Assembly (NCBI GenBank): GCA_937967535.1
Contig: CALCMV010000139.1
Coordinates: 1-6,143 of the forward strand
Source of the DNA: an uncultured Saprospiraceae bacterium
Lineage (GTDB): Bacteria; Bacteroidota; Bacteroidia; Chitinophagales; Saprospiraceae
Length of the DNA stretch: 6,143 nt
Reading direction: 5' to 3'
This document shows, in pieces, positions 1 to 6,035 of this stretch (positions are counted from its first letter, which is position 1; the number at the start of each line of letters is the position of its first letter). The notes under the pieces were generated by a model, which was given only the letters and a program-made list of their open reading frames with translations, ran no database searches and was not told the DNA's origin. Position numbers and translations under genes: made by a program.

Positions 1-254
1 GGCGCATACAACTTGGTGCAAAGGTGGATTTTTAGATAGTGTGGCTAGTCATTTAACTTTGCCTAAAGCGAATACTCGTCAGACGAATCCCTTTATTCAA
101 TGCGAATATTTTATGAGACAAATCACTACATTTCACAAAAACCTTCGTCAGACGAGTATTATCCCGCAAGCAAACTTAAACGGCTAGCCGATAGTGTTAC
201 CATATGCAATGCTGTGAACCACTAAGTACATTGTTAATTTAATTTGGCATGTTT
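1..254. other. Non-coding or degenerate left flank
   Basis: No credible gene is seen here. One forward frame is open from base 2 to a stop at about 185-187 (some 61 codons), but it has no start inside the window, matches no family I recognise, and reads straight through both arms of the inverted repeat at 71-160, giving a repeated T/L-R-Q-T motif. It is more likely repeat DNA than protein. A perfect 10-bp palindrome, CGGCTAGCCG, lies at 181-190. The stretch could be the remains of a mobile or dispersed repeat next to the nuclease remnant that follows. Confidence 0.5.
71..160. repeat. REP-like inverted repeat pair
   Basis: The left arm AATACTCGTCAGACGAA (71-87) and right arm TTCGTCAGACGAGTATT (144-160) are inverted copies. 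They differ only at the central base of the CGTC-A-GACG core, which is itself an imperfect palindrome. The arms are separated by 56 bases. Each arm can therefore fold alone, and the two can also pair with each other, a layout like REP/BIME elements mobilised by REP-associated tyrosine transposases (IS200-like). That link is inference: no transposase gene is visible in the window. Confidence 0.6.
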
Positions 255-260
255 TGATTT

Positions 261-455
261 GTGGTAAAAGTAGTTGATGCTTTTTTGAAATTGTTCGTCA
301 TCACCTTTAAGGATATTCAAGTCACCCACATCATGCTCGAACTCGGCAAATGGAACAAAGCCGAACACGAGGTCAAAACCGATTTGGATAAACTGATATT
401 GCTTATGGAATTTACAGATACCGCCACAGCACAAGACCCGATTACCAAAGCATAA
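261..455 (+). pseudogene. Remnant of Rpn/PDDEXK_2-type nuclease (transposase-like)
   Basis: A 64-codon open stretch beginning with GTG, directly after a TGA at 255-257, and ending at TAA 453-455. Residues about 26-50 contain ELGKWNKAEHEVKTDLDK. This resembles the conserved 'hIELPKFnKt--EL-T-LDKWLYFLK' segment just after the catalytic core of the Rpn/YhgA-like PD-(D/E)XK family (PF12784), whose members run to roughly 270-300 residues and promote RecA-independent recombination or act as transposases. The catalytic Asp...Glu-x-Lys part is absent, no continuation is convincing in other frames on either side, and there is no ribosome-binding site. Local GC is higher than in the surrounding intergenic DNA, as expected for former coding sequence. 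I call it a decayed gene fragment. The family assignment rests on my recall of one motif and could be wrong. The overlapping reverse-strand frame (234-512) is poorer in protein-like composition. Confidence 0.4.
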
Positions 456-717
456 TACTCCGCAAATATCGTTCAGGAAAAATAAATTGTTTTGTTCATT
501 TCTGTTATTCACTTTTCTACATGGTTATTATTATTGATTTATTTAAATTTAAAAAAAAAGCACTCATCATCAGTAGTGTGAATTTGTAGAAAAAATAATG
601 AGCGAAAATTTGGCAGATTCATTATTAAGAAATAACGAACTAACTTAACAATCCATTCACACAGGCAAATGTAGCAAATACAACACTCGCAGAATTTATA
701 CACATTTGTGTGGAAAA

Positions 718-749
718 TTCTCCACTGAATAAATAAACATTGTGGAGAA
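718..749. repeat. Inverted repeat built from DnaA-box-like sequences
   Basis: TTCTCCAC (718-725) and GTGGAGAA (742-749) are perfect 8-bp inverted copies separated by 16 A/T-rich bases. With the neighbouring bases, each arm is a near-match to a DnaA box. The repeat immediately follows the inverted box pair at 696-717, so four box-like sites lie within 54 bases. Confidence 0.5.
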
Positions 750-794
750 AATAATAAGCCCAAATTCAATGTCAGTAAGTATGTGTTTCACCAA

Positions 795-840
795 CAAAAA
801 ATCTATTTTATTTTATTATTTTAAATAAGTTAAATTATCA
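795..840. other. Extremely AT-rich block, candidate DNA-unwinding element
   Basis: Only three or so G/C bases occur in about 46, and the stretch is made of runs such as TTTTATTTTATTATTTTAA. It sits between the left and right groups of DnaA-box matches. The placement is what one expects of an unwinding element in a bacterial origin; that function is inferred. Confidence 0.4.
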
Positions 841-852
841 TTCTTAGTGAGT

Positions 853-888
853 GTGGAAAAGTTGCATGCTTTTCCACTTTTATTTTAA
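853..888 (+). repeat. 9-bp stem-loop, origin element or intrinsic terminator
   Basis: GTGGAAAAG (853-861) and CTTTTCCAC (869-877) form a perfect 9-bp stem with a 7-base loop, followed by a T-rich run (TTTTATTTT, 878-886). On shape alone it would pass as a rho-independent terminator reading rightward, but no intact gene lies upstream on that strand. Both arms contain DnaA-box sequence (TTTTCCACA on the minus strand, TTTTCCACT on the plus). I favour a paired DnaA-binding site; a terminator for the decayed upstream gene is the alternative. Confidence 0.5.
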
Positions 889-1109
889 CAAGTTATCCAC
901 AAAAACCAACACAATTTTTTGTTGATTATGAATGAATTACAAAGTACTGATTCGCAAATGTGAAAAAGTGAGTAAAACAAAACGTGTTTTTGTGAAAACA
1001 GTTTTGTGTTGATTTCGCTCAAATTTGTTATTCCGGGTGCATTTTTTCAAACTAAATTTTTCTTAATATTTAACCGAAAAATGACAGAGAAATTTTTGCT
1101 TAGAGCATG

Positions 1110-1126
1110 TTTAGATTGAGTCTAAA
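1110..1126. promoter_or_regulatory. Palindromic operator candidate upstream of hemA
   Basis: TTTAGA-TTGAG-TCTAAA is a perfect 6-bp inverted repeat around a 5-base centre, sited 120-137 bases before the hemA start and just upstream of the likely promoter. Its form is that of a dimeric repressor site. It resembles, from memory, the TTTAGA-N5-TCTAAA sites proposed for Fur-family regulators in Bacteroidota, which would make sense for a haem-synthesis gene. The regulator's identity is inference. Confidence 0.4.
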
Positions 1127-1145
1127 TAGGTCTTTATGTCGTCCT

Positions 1146-1181
1146 GTTGTCAACAAATTTCAAGTGCCTCCTTTATCTTTG
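1146..1181 (+). promoter_or_regulatory. Probable hemA promoter (Bacteroidota type)
   Basis: TATCTTTG at 1174-1181 matches the Bacteroidota -7 consensus TAnnTTTG exactly. A GTTG at 1146-1149 is a near-match to the -33 TTTG element, though its 24-base spacing is longer than the usual ~19-23. Transcription would start near 1187, leaving a ~60-base leader. A second, weaker option is TATAAT (1219-1224), which would leave too short a leader unless the -33 element is dispensed with. Confidence 0.4.
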
Positions 1182-1246
1182 TGATTTATGTTTGTTACAC
1201 AACACATTTGAATTAATGTATAATAAGTAACTTAAAGAGATATCCG

Positions 1247-2533
1247 GTGCTAAAGAACTATAAAATTTTAACGGTTACACATAAAAAAACCAATACAGAA
1301 GATATTGCTGATTTTATTGTCCCTACGGACGATAAAGCGGAGTTGGCTAGTCGTTTGGCTGCAATCAAAGCAAGTTGTGGCTTGGAGGAGTTGATGTATT
1401 TGGCAACCTGCAATCGTGTTTTATTTTTGTTTAGCGGAAAAATACAGCTTGACTCACCTTTTATTCGTTTTTTTTTCCAATCTGTCAATCCAAAATTGGC
1501 GCAAGGCAGTGTAGATTATATTTCGGAAAATGTACAATCTTTTGAGGGCAGCAAAGCGATTCATCATTTGTATGAGATTGCAGCTTCGGTAGATTCGATG
1601 GTGGTGGGCGAGCGCGAAATTTTCAGACAACTCCGCGAAGCCTACGAAGAGTGCCGCAGCTATGGATTGCTTGGCGACAATATCCGAATAGCAATGCAGG
1701 CTACGGTAGAAGTAGCAAAAGAAGTCTATGCAAAGACCCGCATCGGAGAGAAATCGGTGTCGGTAGTGTCCTTAGCTTTTCGCAAATTGCAAGAAACAGA
1801 GGTGCCGGCTTCGGCGCGTTTTCTGATAGTAGGTGCAGGGAAAACGAATCGTTTGTTTTCAAAATTTATGCTCCAGCATAAGTACCAAAATGTAGTAGTT
1901 TTTAATCGCAGCATTGGCAATGCAGAGTTGATTGCAGATAGATTGGGTGCCGAAGCGCGTATGTTGAGTGAGTTGGAAAATTATGAAGGAGATTTTGATG
2001 TAATGGTCGTTTGTACAGCTTCGGTAGAGCCGATTATTACGCAAGAATTGTATGAAAAATTAACCAGAAAAGTAGCGAAAAAACGAATTGTCATTGACCT
2101 TTCGCTGCCCAATAACATAAGTGGGGAGGTTGTCGAAAATTTTGATTTTCAATACATTGATATAGAAAAATTGCGCCAATTGGCAAAAGAAAATATGGCA
2201 TTTAGAATGGGCGAAGTCAAAAAAGCCCGCCAACTCATCGTCAAGCGTGTTGAGGGATTCAAGATGCGTTTTCGCCAACGCCAAATCGAACGCGCCATGA
2301 GTGATGTACCCACTCAAATCAAAGCCATCAAATCTCACGCCTTAGAGCAAGTCTTCAAAAATGAACTCGACAAACTCGACCCCGAAGCCCGCGAACTTCT
2401 CGACCGTATGATGGATTATATGGAAAAACGTTGTATCGGTATTCCGATGATGGCGGTGAAAGATGCTTATCGCAAACTGCATCAGGGTTCAAAACCCAAA
2501 ACCCAAATTCCAAAATCCAAATCCCAAAAATGA
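1247..2533 (+). CDS. hemA: Glutamyl-tRNA reductase
   Basis: Catalyses NADPH-dependent reduction of glutamate on charged tRNA-Glu to glutamate-1-semialdehyde, the committed step of C5-pathway haem and tetrapyrrole synthesis in the cytosol; the product passes to HemL. The N-terminal catalytic domain carries the ATCNR motif with the thioester-forming Cys55, then GERE-I-RQ-R-AY (121-133) and KTRIG-K-VSV (163-173). The Rossmann domain has GAGKTN at 196-201 and the NR of VVVFNRS at 220-221. The helical dimerisation domain runs from about 320 to 412, ending in the family-typical RCIGIPM-AVKDAYRKL. The start is GTG: a stop lies upstream in frame at 1214-1216, no ATG lies between, and AAAGAGA precedes the GTG by 6 bases. 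Length (428) is slightly above the roughly 415 usual here because the last ~14 residues (KPKTQIPKSKSQK region) are encoded by a 7-nt tandem repeat and are probably not part of the native fold. It is a single gene, convergent with the next. Confidence 0.96.
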   Translation: MLKNYKILTVTHKKTNTEDIADFIVPTDDKAELASRLAAIKASCGLEELMYLATCNRVLFLFSGKIQLDSPFIRFFFQSVNPKLAQGSVDYISENVQSFEGSKAIHHLYEIAASVDSMVVGEREIFRQLREAYEECRSYGLLGDNIRIAMQATVEVAKEVYAKTRIGEKSVSVVSLAFRKLQETEVPASARFLIVGAGKTNRLFSKFMLQHKYQNVVVFNRSIGNAELIADRLGAEARMLSELENYEGDFDVMVVCTASVEPIITQELYEKLTRKVAKKRIVIDLSLPNNISGEVVENFDFQYIDIEKLRQLAKENMAFRMGEVKKARQLIVKRVEGFKMRFRQRQIERAMSDVPTQIKAIKSHALEQVFKNELDKLDPEARELLDRMMDYMEKRCIGIPMMAVKDAYRKLHQGSKPKTQIPKSKSQK

Positions 2534-2559
2534 AAAATTTGGAATTTGGATTTTGAACC
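2486..2559. repeat. Heptamer tandem repeat and long inverted repeat at hemA 3' end
   Basis: From 2495 to 2529 the sequence is five consecutive 7-mers of the form YCCAAAW (CCCAAAA, CCCAAAT, TCCAAAA, TCCAAAT, CCCAAAA), preceded by TTCAAAA at 2488-2494. The complement of 2538-2557 has the same units. The outer arms 2486-2509 and 2536-2559 are inverted copies matching at 21 of 24 positions, and the hemA stop codon (2531-2533) lies in the loop. The element fills the gap between two convergent genes, so it could act as a bidirectional terminator. It lacks a clean terminal T-run, so I class it first as a short-sequence repeat element. Confidence 0.8.
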
Positions 2560-2575
2560 TTGCAATTTCTCCTAT

Positions 2576-5389
2576 TTACTTTTTCACAAATTTTCGTGTA
2601 GCAACATGTTCGCCCACTTGCACATGTACGATGTATATACCTTGCGCTAGATTTTCGACATCAAGCTCTACACTGCGTTCTGTTTGAGGGGCAAATGTGC
2701 TTTGCGAATGTGCTTTGCCTGCGGTATCGAAAAGCGTAATTGTACCTTGTGTGGCTGTGGTTGGATTCATTTGAATATCTACATTGACTTCATAAGCAGC
2801 CGGATTGGGATATAAATTGATGCTTTGGATGGCAGATATTTCTAACCGTTCTTCATTATTTTCCGGTTCCTTATCTTCGGGTTCATGTACAAGATTTTGC
2901 CCGTCATTCTCATATTCAATGTACAATAAAGGTGCATCTTCCGGCGAACCATTGTAGGATTTAGCCACTCGTCTGCCACCGCCTTCAATAACAATTGTAA
3001 TGGCTACACCAAGTCCTGTCCAGTCTCCTCTGTCTACCAATTCCTGAATGAGAGGAGCAATATTGTCGGTGCGTTGTTTTGGACCGGATTCGCCGACAAT
3101 ATCCCAACTTGGCGGTGTCCATGCCACCAAAGAGTGAGTGGTCAGGCGATTAGAAAGATTGTATTTTTGATTGGTATAAGGTGCAGAATCGTGGGTGCTT
3201 TCTGCCTTGATGAGTTTATTGCCACTGAGATTGCGTACTTCATCAGTCGTAAACTGCACATAAGCATTGGTAATTGTAGCACCGGGCGGCAAAAAGATAT
3301 TCGTAAATCGCAGACCAATAATTTGATTGCCGGTATAGCTGCGGTCGTATACCAATTCGAGGTCGGAGCTATTGAGATACATATTGCCATTTCTGCCGTT
3401 TTCTTCTACATCGTCGTCGCCGTTTGAGATTCGGATTTCAATAATTTCTCCATTAATATCACAAGGCAAACCATCGGGGCAAGGCGTACCTTCACAATTA
3501 CAATTTCCATCTTCTGCATCGTTATAAGTGGTATCATCATTGTCGTCACAAGTCGTACCCTGTGGTTCGCAATTAGGGATAGGCGTACCTTCACAAGCGC
3601 AATTTCCATCAGCTATATCATTTTCGGTATTGGGGTCATCATCATCACAAACTGTTCCGGCAGCAGGGCAGTCTTGATTATAGCTAATCGTCAATTTTGG
3701 ACCTCGCGACGAGCCGCCGCCATTAAAAGATTCTGCCACACGCTTACCCGAACCCGTGATAATAATTCCGATATTAGAATTAGTACCAAAACCATTTCTA
3801 TTCACAATTTCTTGGATAATGGATTTAATATCGGGAGAACCCTGTATACCCTCAACACTCTGCCCTATACTATTCCATGCGGGAACTTGCCACGATACCT
3901 GTGCGCTTGTTTTGCTACGGTTGCTGATATTATTATTTACCGAAGTAAAACCGGATGCACTATTGGTATCTTCTCCGCGAATAAGAAGATTGGTCGTTTG
4001 AAAAGAAGTTTCATCTGTCGTAAATTGGAGTTTTGCCTCTACAATATTTGCACCTTGCGGAATATTCAATCCGCGAAAAACCATACCTATGCTTTGTGTA
4101 GTAGTTTCCTGTACCAATTCGAGGTCGGTACTATTGAGATTCATATTGCCATTGGAGGCTTCTTCGGCATCGTCACTACTTGTGCTGATGCCGGATGTGA
4201 CGGTAGTTGTGCCACCCGGACCATCATTATCCTCAGCTTCACCTGTCGTGAATGACCACATTTCTGACCATTCATTGCCCGAGCGCACCCTCCAACAATA
4301 TTCAGTATCGGCATCCAAGATTCCGTCGGGAATCGTAAAACTACTGCCCCCCGAAGTTCCGCTAAATACCAATGCACCTGTTTGTACATCAGCATCGGGG
4401 GTCAAATCAAGATTGGGATTTTCAAAAATATACAACATATTGGGTTCGCTGACTACGTAAATGGTGCCGTTATTATCCATCGTAATGCCCTCATGTTGTG
4501 TACCCGAGGATGGCAAAAAAAGCGTACTGTACAAATTACAATTATCATCAATCTCAACTGCGCGATTGCTTTCATCACTCAAAATCAGTATTTTATCACT
4601 CACCTCTAAATTACTCAAACCCGATGGCATGGCAAGATGAAAAACATCTGACACATCCGACATTCCGAATGAATTGGCTTGAATCTCGCAAGTCGGGAGT
4701 AAATTCGGACTAATTGAAGTACCATTATACCGAAATAATCTTCTCGGACTTTTTTCTTTCACCGCATAATAACTTTCGGTATCAGGATTGTACGTAACGC
4801 CTTCAAGCCCTTCATTATTGGAGATGCCGGGAAGCTGTGTGTAAGGCATATTATTGAGGTTCAAAGAAGACGTATTGGAAGAAATAGAGATATATAATAC
4901 CCTCCCAAGTCGCTCTTCTGTAATAGCAAATGTATTCCCGTCGATATGTGCGATGCTTTCGGGGTCATTAAAATTATTCAAAGTAATACGCCGAATAAAT
5001 CCGCCGCTAAGGTCGGTTTCGAAAATTTTGGCATTTTTATTCGTAATCATAAACAAGGTATTTGTCAGCGGATTATAAGTCACGCCAGACAAATCGGCAA
5101 AGATATTCTCCACTTGAATAGGACCTGCCACTTGCTGATAACCTCCCAAGTCAATACTGTTGGGAATAGAAGTGCTTTCGCTGCATCCTTGATAAATTTC
5201 GATAGCCACTGTTCCTGAAGAACCTGCCCATTGTAGCTGAACGGGTTGTGCAACATTTGTGGCACCATCGGAAGGACTTATCAGGTTTGGTGCTACGAAA
5301 AATTCGTAAGTATGATTGAGATTAGCTTTGAGATTGCCGAGTAGCAGGGACACCAACACGACGAAAGTAAGTAGTTTTTTGTTAAACAT
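2576..5389 (-). CDS. Secreted multidomain T9SS protein: beta-propeller, two CBM96/DNRLRE-like domains
   Basis: A 937-residue exported protein. Residues 1-22 are a signal peptide (KK, then a leucine/valine-rich core, cleavage likely after LKA). Residues 34-68 (SPSDGATNV...LQW...EIY) look like the first strands of a FN3-like domain. Residues about 85-325 are an SdiA-regulated/YjiK-like beta-propeller, with repeated GVTYNP-T and EGIT/EGL-EGVTY motifs. Residues 330-382 (SFTIP-L-ADTEYCWRVR...W-FTTG) look like the remaining FN3 strands. Two related beta-sandwich domains of the CBM96/DNRLRE type follow (about 404-569 and 656-826; shared DDAEE/DDVEE, SDLELV, QFTTDE, SNR, W-----IGQ/VGE, G-G-RVA-S-NG). 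They are separated by Asp/Cys-rich repeats (573-643). After an acidic linker (828-848), residues 855-937 form a T9SS type A sorting domain (SINLYPNPA...GIYIVHV...RKFVKK), so the mature protein is probably released or surface-anchored. The start fits because the signal peptide begins at once; no strong ribosome-binding site is seen. Substrate and role are unknown; cell-surface binding of polysaccharide is a guess from domain type. Confidence 0.88.
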   Translation of the reverse strand: MFNKKLLTFVVLVSLLLGNLKANLNHTYEFFVAPNLISPSDGATNVAQPVQLQWAGSSGTVAIEIYQGCSESTSIPNSIDLGGYQQVAGPIQVENIFADLSGVTYNPLTNTLFMITNKNAKIFETDLSGGFIRRITLNNFNDPESIAHIDGNTFAITEERLGRVLYISISSNTSSLNLNNMPYTQLPGISNNEGLEGVTYNPDTESYYAVKEKSPRRLFRYNGTSISPNLLPTCEIQANSFGMSDVSDVFHLAMPSGLSNLEVSDKILILSDESNRAVEIDDNCNLYSTLFLPSSGTQHEGITMDNNGTIYVVSEPNMLYIFENPNLDLTPDADVQTGALVFSGTSGGSSFTIPDGILDADTEYCWRVRSGNEWSEMWSFTTGEAEDNDGPGGTTTVTSGISTSSDDAEEASNGNMNLNSTDLELVQETTTQSIGMVFRGLNIPQGANIVEAKLQFTTDETSFQTTNLLIRGEDTNSASGFTSVNNNISNRSKTSAQVSWQVPAWNSIGQSVEGIQGSPDIKSIIQEIVNRNGFGTNSNIGIIITGSGKRVAESFNGGGSSRGPKLTISYNQDCPAAGTVCDDDDPNTENDIADGNCACEGTPIPNCEPQGTTCDDNDDTTYNDAEDGNCNCEGTPCPDGLPCDINGEIIEIRISNGDDDVEENGRNGNMYLNSSDLELVYDRSYTGNQIIGLRFTNIFLPPGATITNAYVQFTTDEVRNLSGNKLIKAESTHDSAPYTNQKYNLSNRLTTHSLVAWTPPSWDIVGESGPKQRTDNIAPLIQELVDRGDWTGLGVAITIVIEGGGRRVAKSYNGSPEDAPLLYIEYENDGQNLVHEPEDKEPENNEERLEISAIQSINLYPNPAAYEVNVDIQMNPTTATQGTITLFDTAGKAHSQSTFAPQTERSVELDVENLAQGIYIVHVQVGEHVATRKFVKK
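2912..3424 (-). repeat. Second copy of duplicated CBM96/DNRLRE-like domain
   Basis: Encodes residues about 656-826 of the secreted protein and aligns with the first copy at 3683-4180. Shared landmarks include NGNM-LNS-DLELV, PPGA/PQGA-I--A--QFTTDE, W--P-W---G, an I-QE-V-R motif and RRVA-S-NG. At DNA level 3351-3391 and 4113-4153 match at 38 of 41 positions, far above the rest of the pair. Confidence 0.7.
3482..3658 (-). repeat. Tandem Asp/Cys-rich linker repeats, 99-bp period
   Basis: Two 33-residue repeats (starting at residues 578 and 611) of the form GT-CDD-D--T-ND--DGNC-CEGTP, with a third degenerate start (CPDGLPCD, 637-644). The Asp-rich loop between paired cysteines suggests a calcium-stabilised, disulfide-bonded rigid spacer. 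It joins the two beta-sandwich domains. Ca2+ binding is inferred from composition. Confidence 0.7.
3683..4180 (-). repeat. First copy of duplicated CBM96/DNRLRE-like domain
   Basis: Encodes residues about 404-569, directly after the FN3-like segment and a Thr/Ser-rich linker, and is paralogous to the copy at 2912-3424. It retains SSDDAEE, SDLELV-like, FTTDE, SNRSKTSA-V-W and GSGKRVAESFNGG. The domain type is recognised from families often attached to secreted phosphatases and glycoside-active proteins; I cannot name the ligand. Confidence 0.65.
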
Positions 5390-5417
5390 TGCTTGACTAT
5401 TTTGTTCTGGACGAAAT

Positions 5418-5443
5418 AGCGGTCTTCCACCATAGAAGCCGCT
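5418..5443 (-). promoter_or_regulatory. Leader hairpin upstream of the secreted-protein gene
   Basis: Read on the minus strand, AGCGGCTTC pairs with GAAGACCGCT (one bulged base) around a 7-base loop, 29-54 bases before the ATG. It is notably GC-rich for its surroundings and would lie in the 5' leader of the large gene's mRNA. It could affect translation or mRNA stability. No T-run follows, so it is not a terminator. I found no convincing -7 box upstream. Confidence 0.35.
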
Positions 5444-6035
5444 GTGCTTGTATTTCTATCCTTCAAAATGCCCTTATTATTCAATGTCTATGATGTGGAT
5501 TTTGCCTAACAAGTGACTTTTATTTATGCTGTATTATGATTTTTTTTATTATGTTAATTAGTCCAAATTACTTGAAAATACATAATAGCTAAAACTTATA
5601 AAGGTTTCATTTTTGCTAATTTTCTGCTATTATGAATTGTCATAAAACAATTAAAATGCTAATTATTAGTTTTTTAAAAGTTACATTACTTCTTCATGTG
5701 TTAATTATTTTTTAAGTAAAAACAAAAATAAAACAAATTAAATATCAATCAATTATAAATAAAACCATTTTTTAATTTTTTTAATAGGAAAAACAAAGCA
5801 CTAATCTGTGACGCTCAATTTGATATTTTATGAGAAGAGAGTTGAGTTACTTTAACACTTTGGAATGTGACTTTTGAATTTATACTGTGAACTCTCAACT
5901 ATGAACTGATAGCCATGCTCTTAGCCTTAAAAAATACGCTTTCTAACTGCACGATGTCAATTTTCTTGTTTTCCTGCCTCCATATGGGTAACTTTGTGAG
6001 TTAAAATTTCAGATGCTTACATTAATGTGTTCGCC

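Larger units (their letters stand above)
690..967. other. Candidate replication origin (oriC-like DnaA-box cluster)
   Basis: Five 9-mers match the DnaA-box consensus TTWTNCACA: TTATACACA at 696-704 (+), TTTTCCACA at 709-717 (-), TTTTCCACA at 852-860 (-), the perfect TTATCCACA at 893-901 (+), and TTTTTCACA at 959-967 (-). One-mismatch or weaker sites lie at 741-749 (-, TTCTCCACA), 718-726, 870-878 and 991-999. Between the two groups sits an almost pure A/T block (about 795-840), suitable as a DNA-unwinding element. By a rough estimate from base composition, well under one consensus match is expected by chance in this span. In Bacteroidota the origin is often not next to dnaA, so the absence of dnaA here is not decisive. 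hemA points away from the cluster, compatible with leading-strand orientation. A plasmid or mobile-element origin, or DnaA-regulated promoter sites, are alternatives. Confidence 0.5.
456..1246. other. Long AT-rich gene-free region upstream of hemA
   Basis: About 790 bases without a plausible gene on either strand; the one frame over 70 codons (539-769, minus) is rich in Cys, Phe and Ile and looks like nothing known. The stretch holds the DnaA-box cluster and AT-rich block (about 690-970), two hairpin-forming inverted repeats (718-749 and 853-877), a TTTAGA-N5-TCTAAA palindrome (1110-1126) and the probable hemA promoter (1146-1181). The unusual length of non-coding DNA in an otherwise compact genome supports a cis-acting role. 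I found no tRNA or other recognisable RNA gene. Confidence 0.6.

Noticed and set aside
2..187. Forward frame open from the window edge for about 61 codons, possibly the end of a gene
   Set aside because: It has no recognisable domain and reads through both arms of the inverted repeat; its composition does not look like protein. It could only be settled with the sequence to the left.
234..512. 92-codon reverse-strand frame
   Set aside because: It overlaps the better-supported forward fragment, is rich in Cys and Phe, and matches no family I recognise.
550..578. Possible minus-strand intrinsic terminator (CACT...AGTG followed by a T-run)
   Set aside because: The stem is only 4 bp and no intact minus-strand gene ends here.
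1207..1224. TATAAT-like alternative hemA promoter
   Set aside because: It leaves only about 15 bases to the start and lacks a properly spaced -33 element; the TATCTTTG at 1174-1181 fits the phylum better.
3482..3658. Evenly spaced repeats that might suggest a CRISPR array
   Set aside because: They are in-frame protein repeats with a 99-bp period and degenerate sequence, coding the Cys/Asp-rich linker.
3074..4255. Several 80-190-codon forward-strand frames inside the large minus-strand gene
   Set aside because: They are antisense shadows of a gene with clear domain structure and have no family signal of their own.
5491..5500. GATGTGGATT as a further DnaA box on the right flank
   Set aside because: It departs from the consensus at the first two positions and stands alone, with no cluster.
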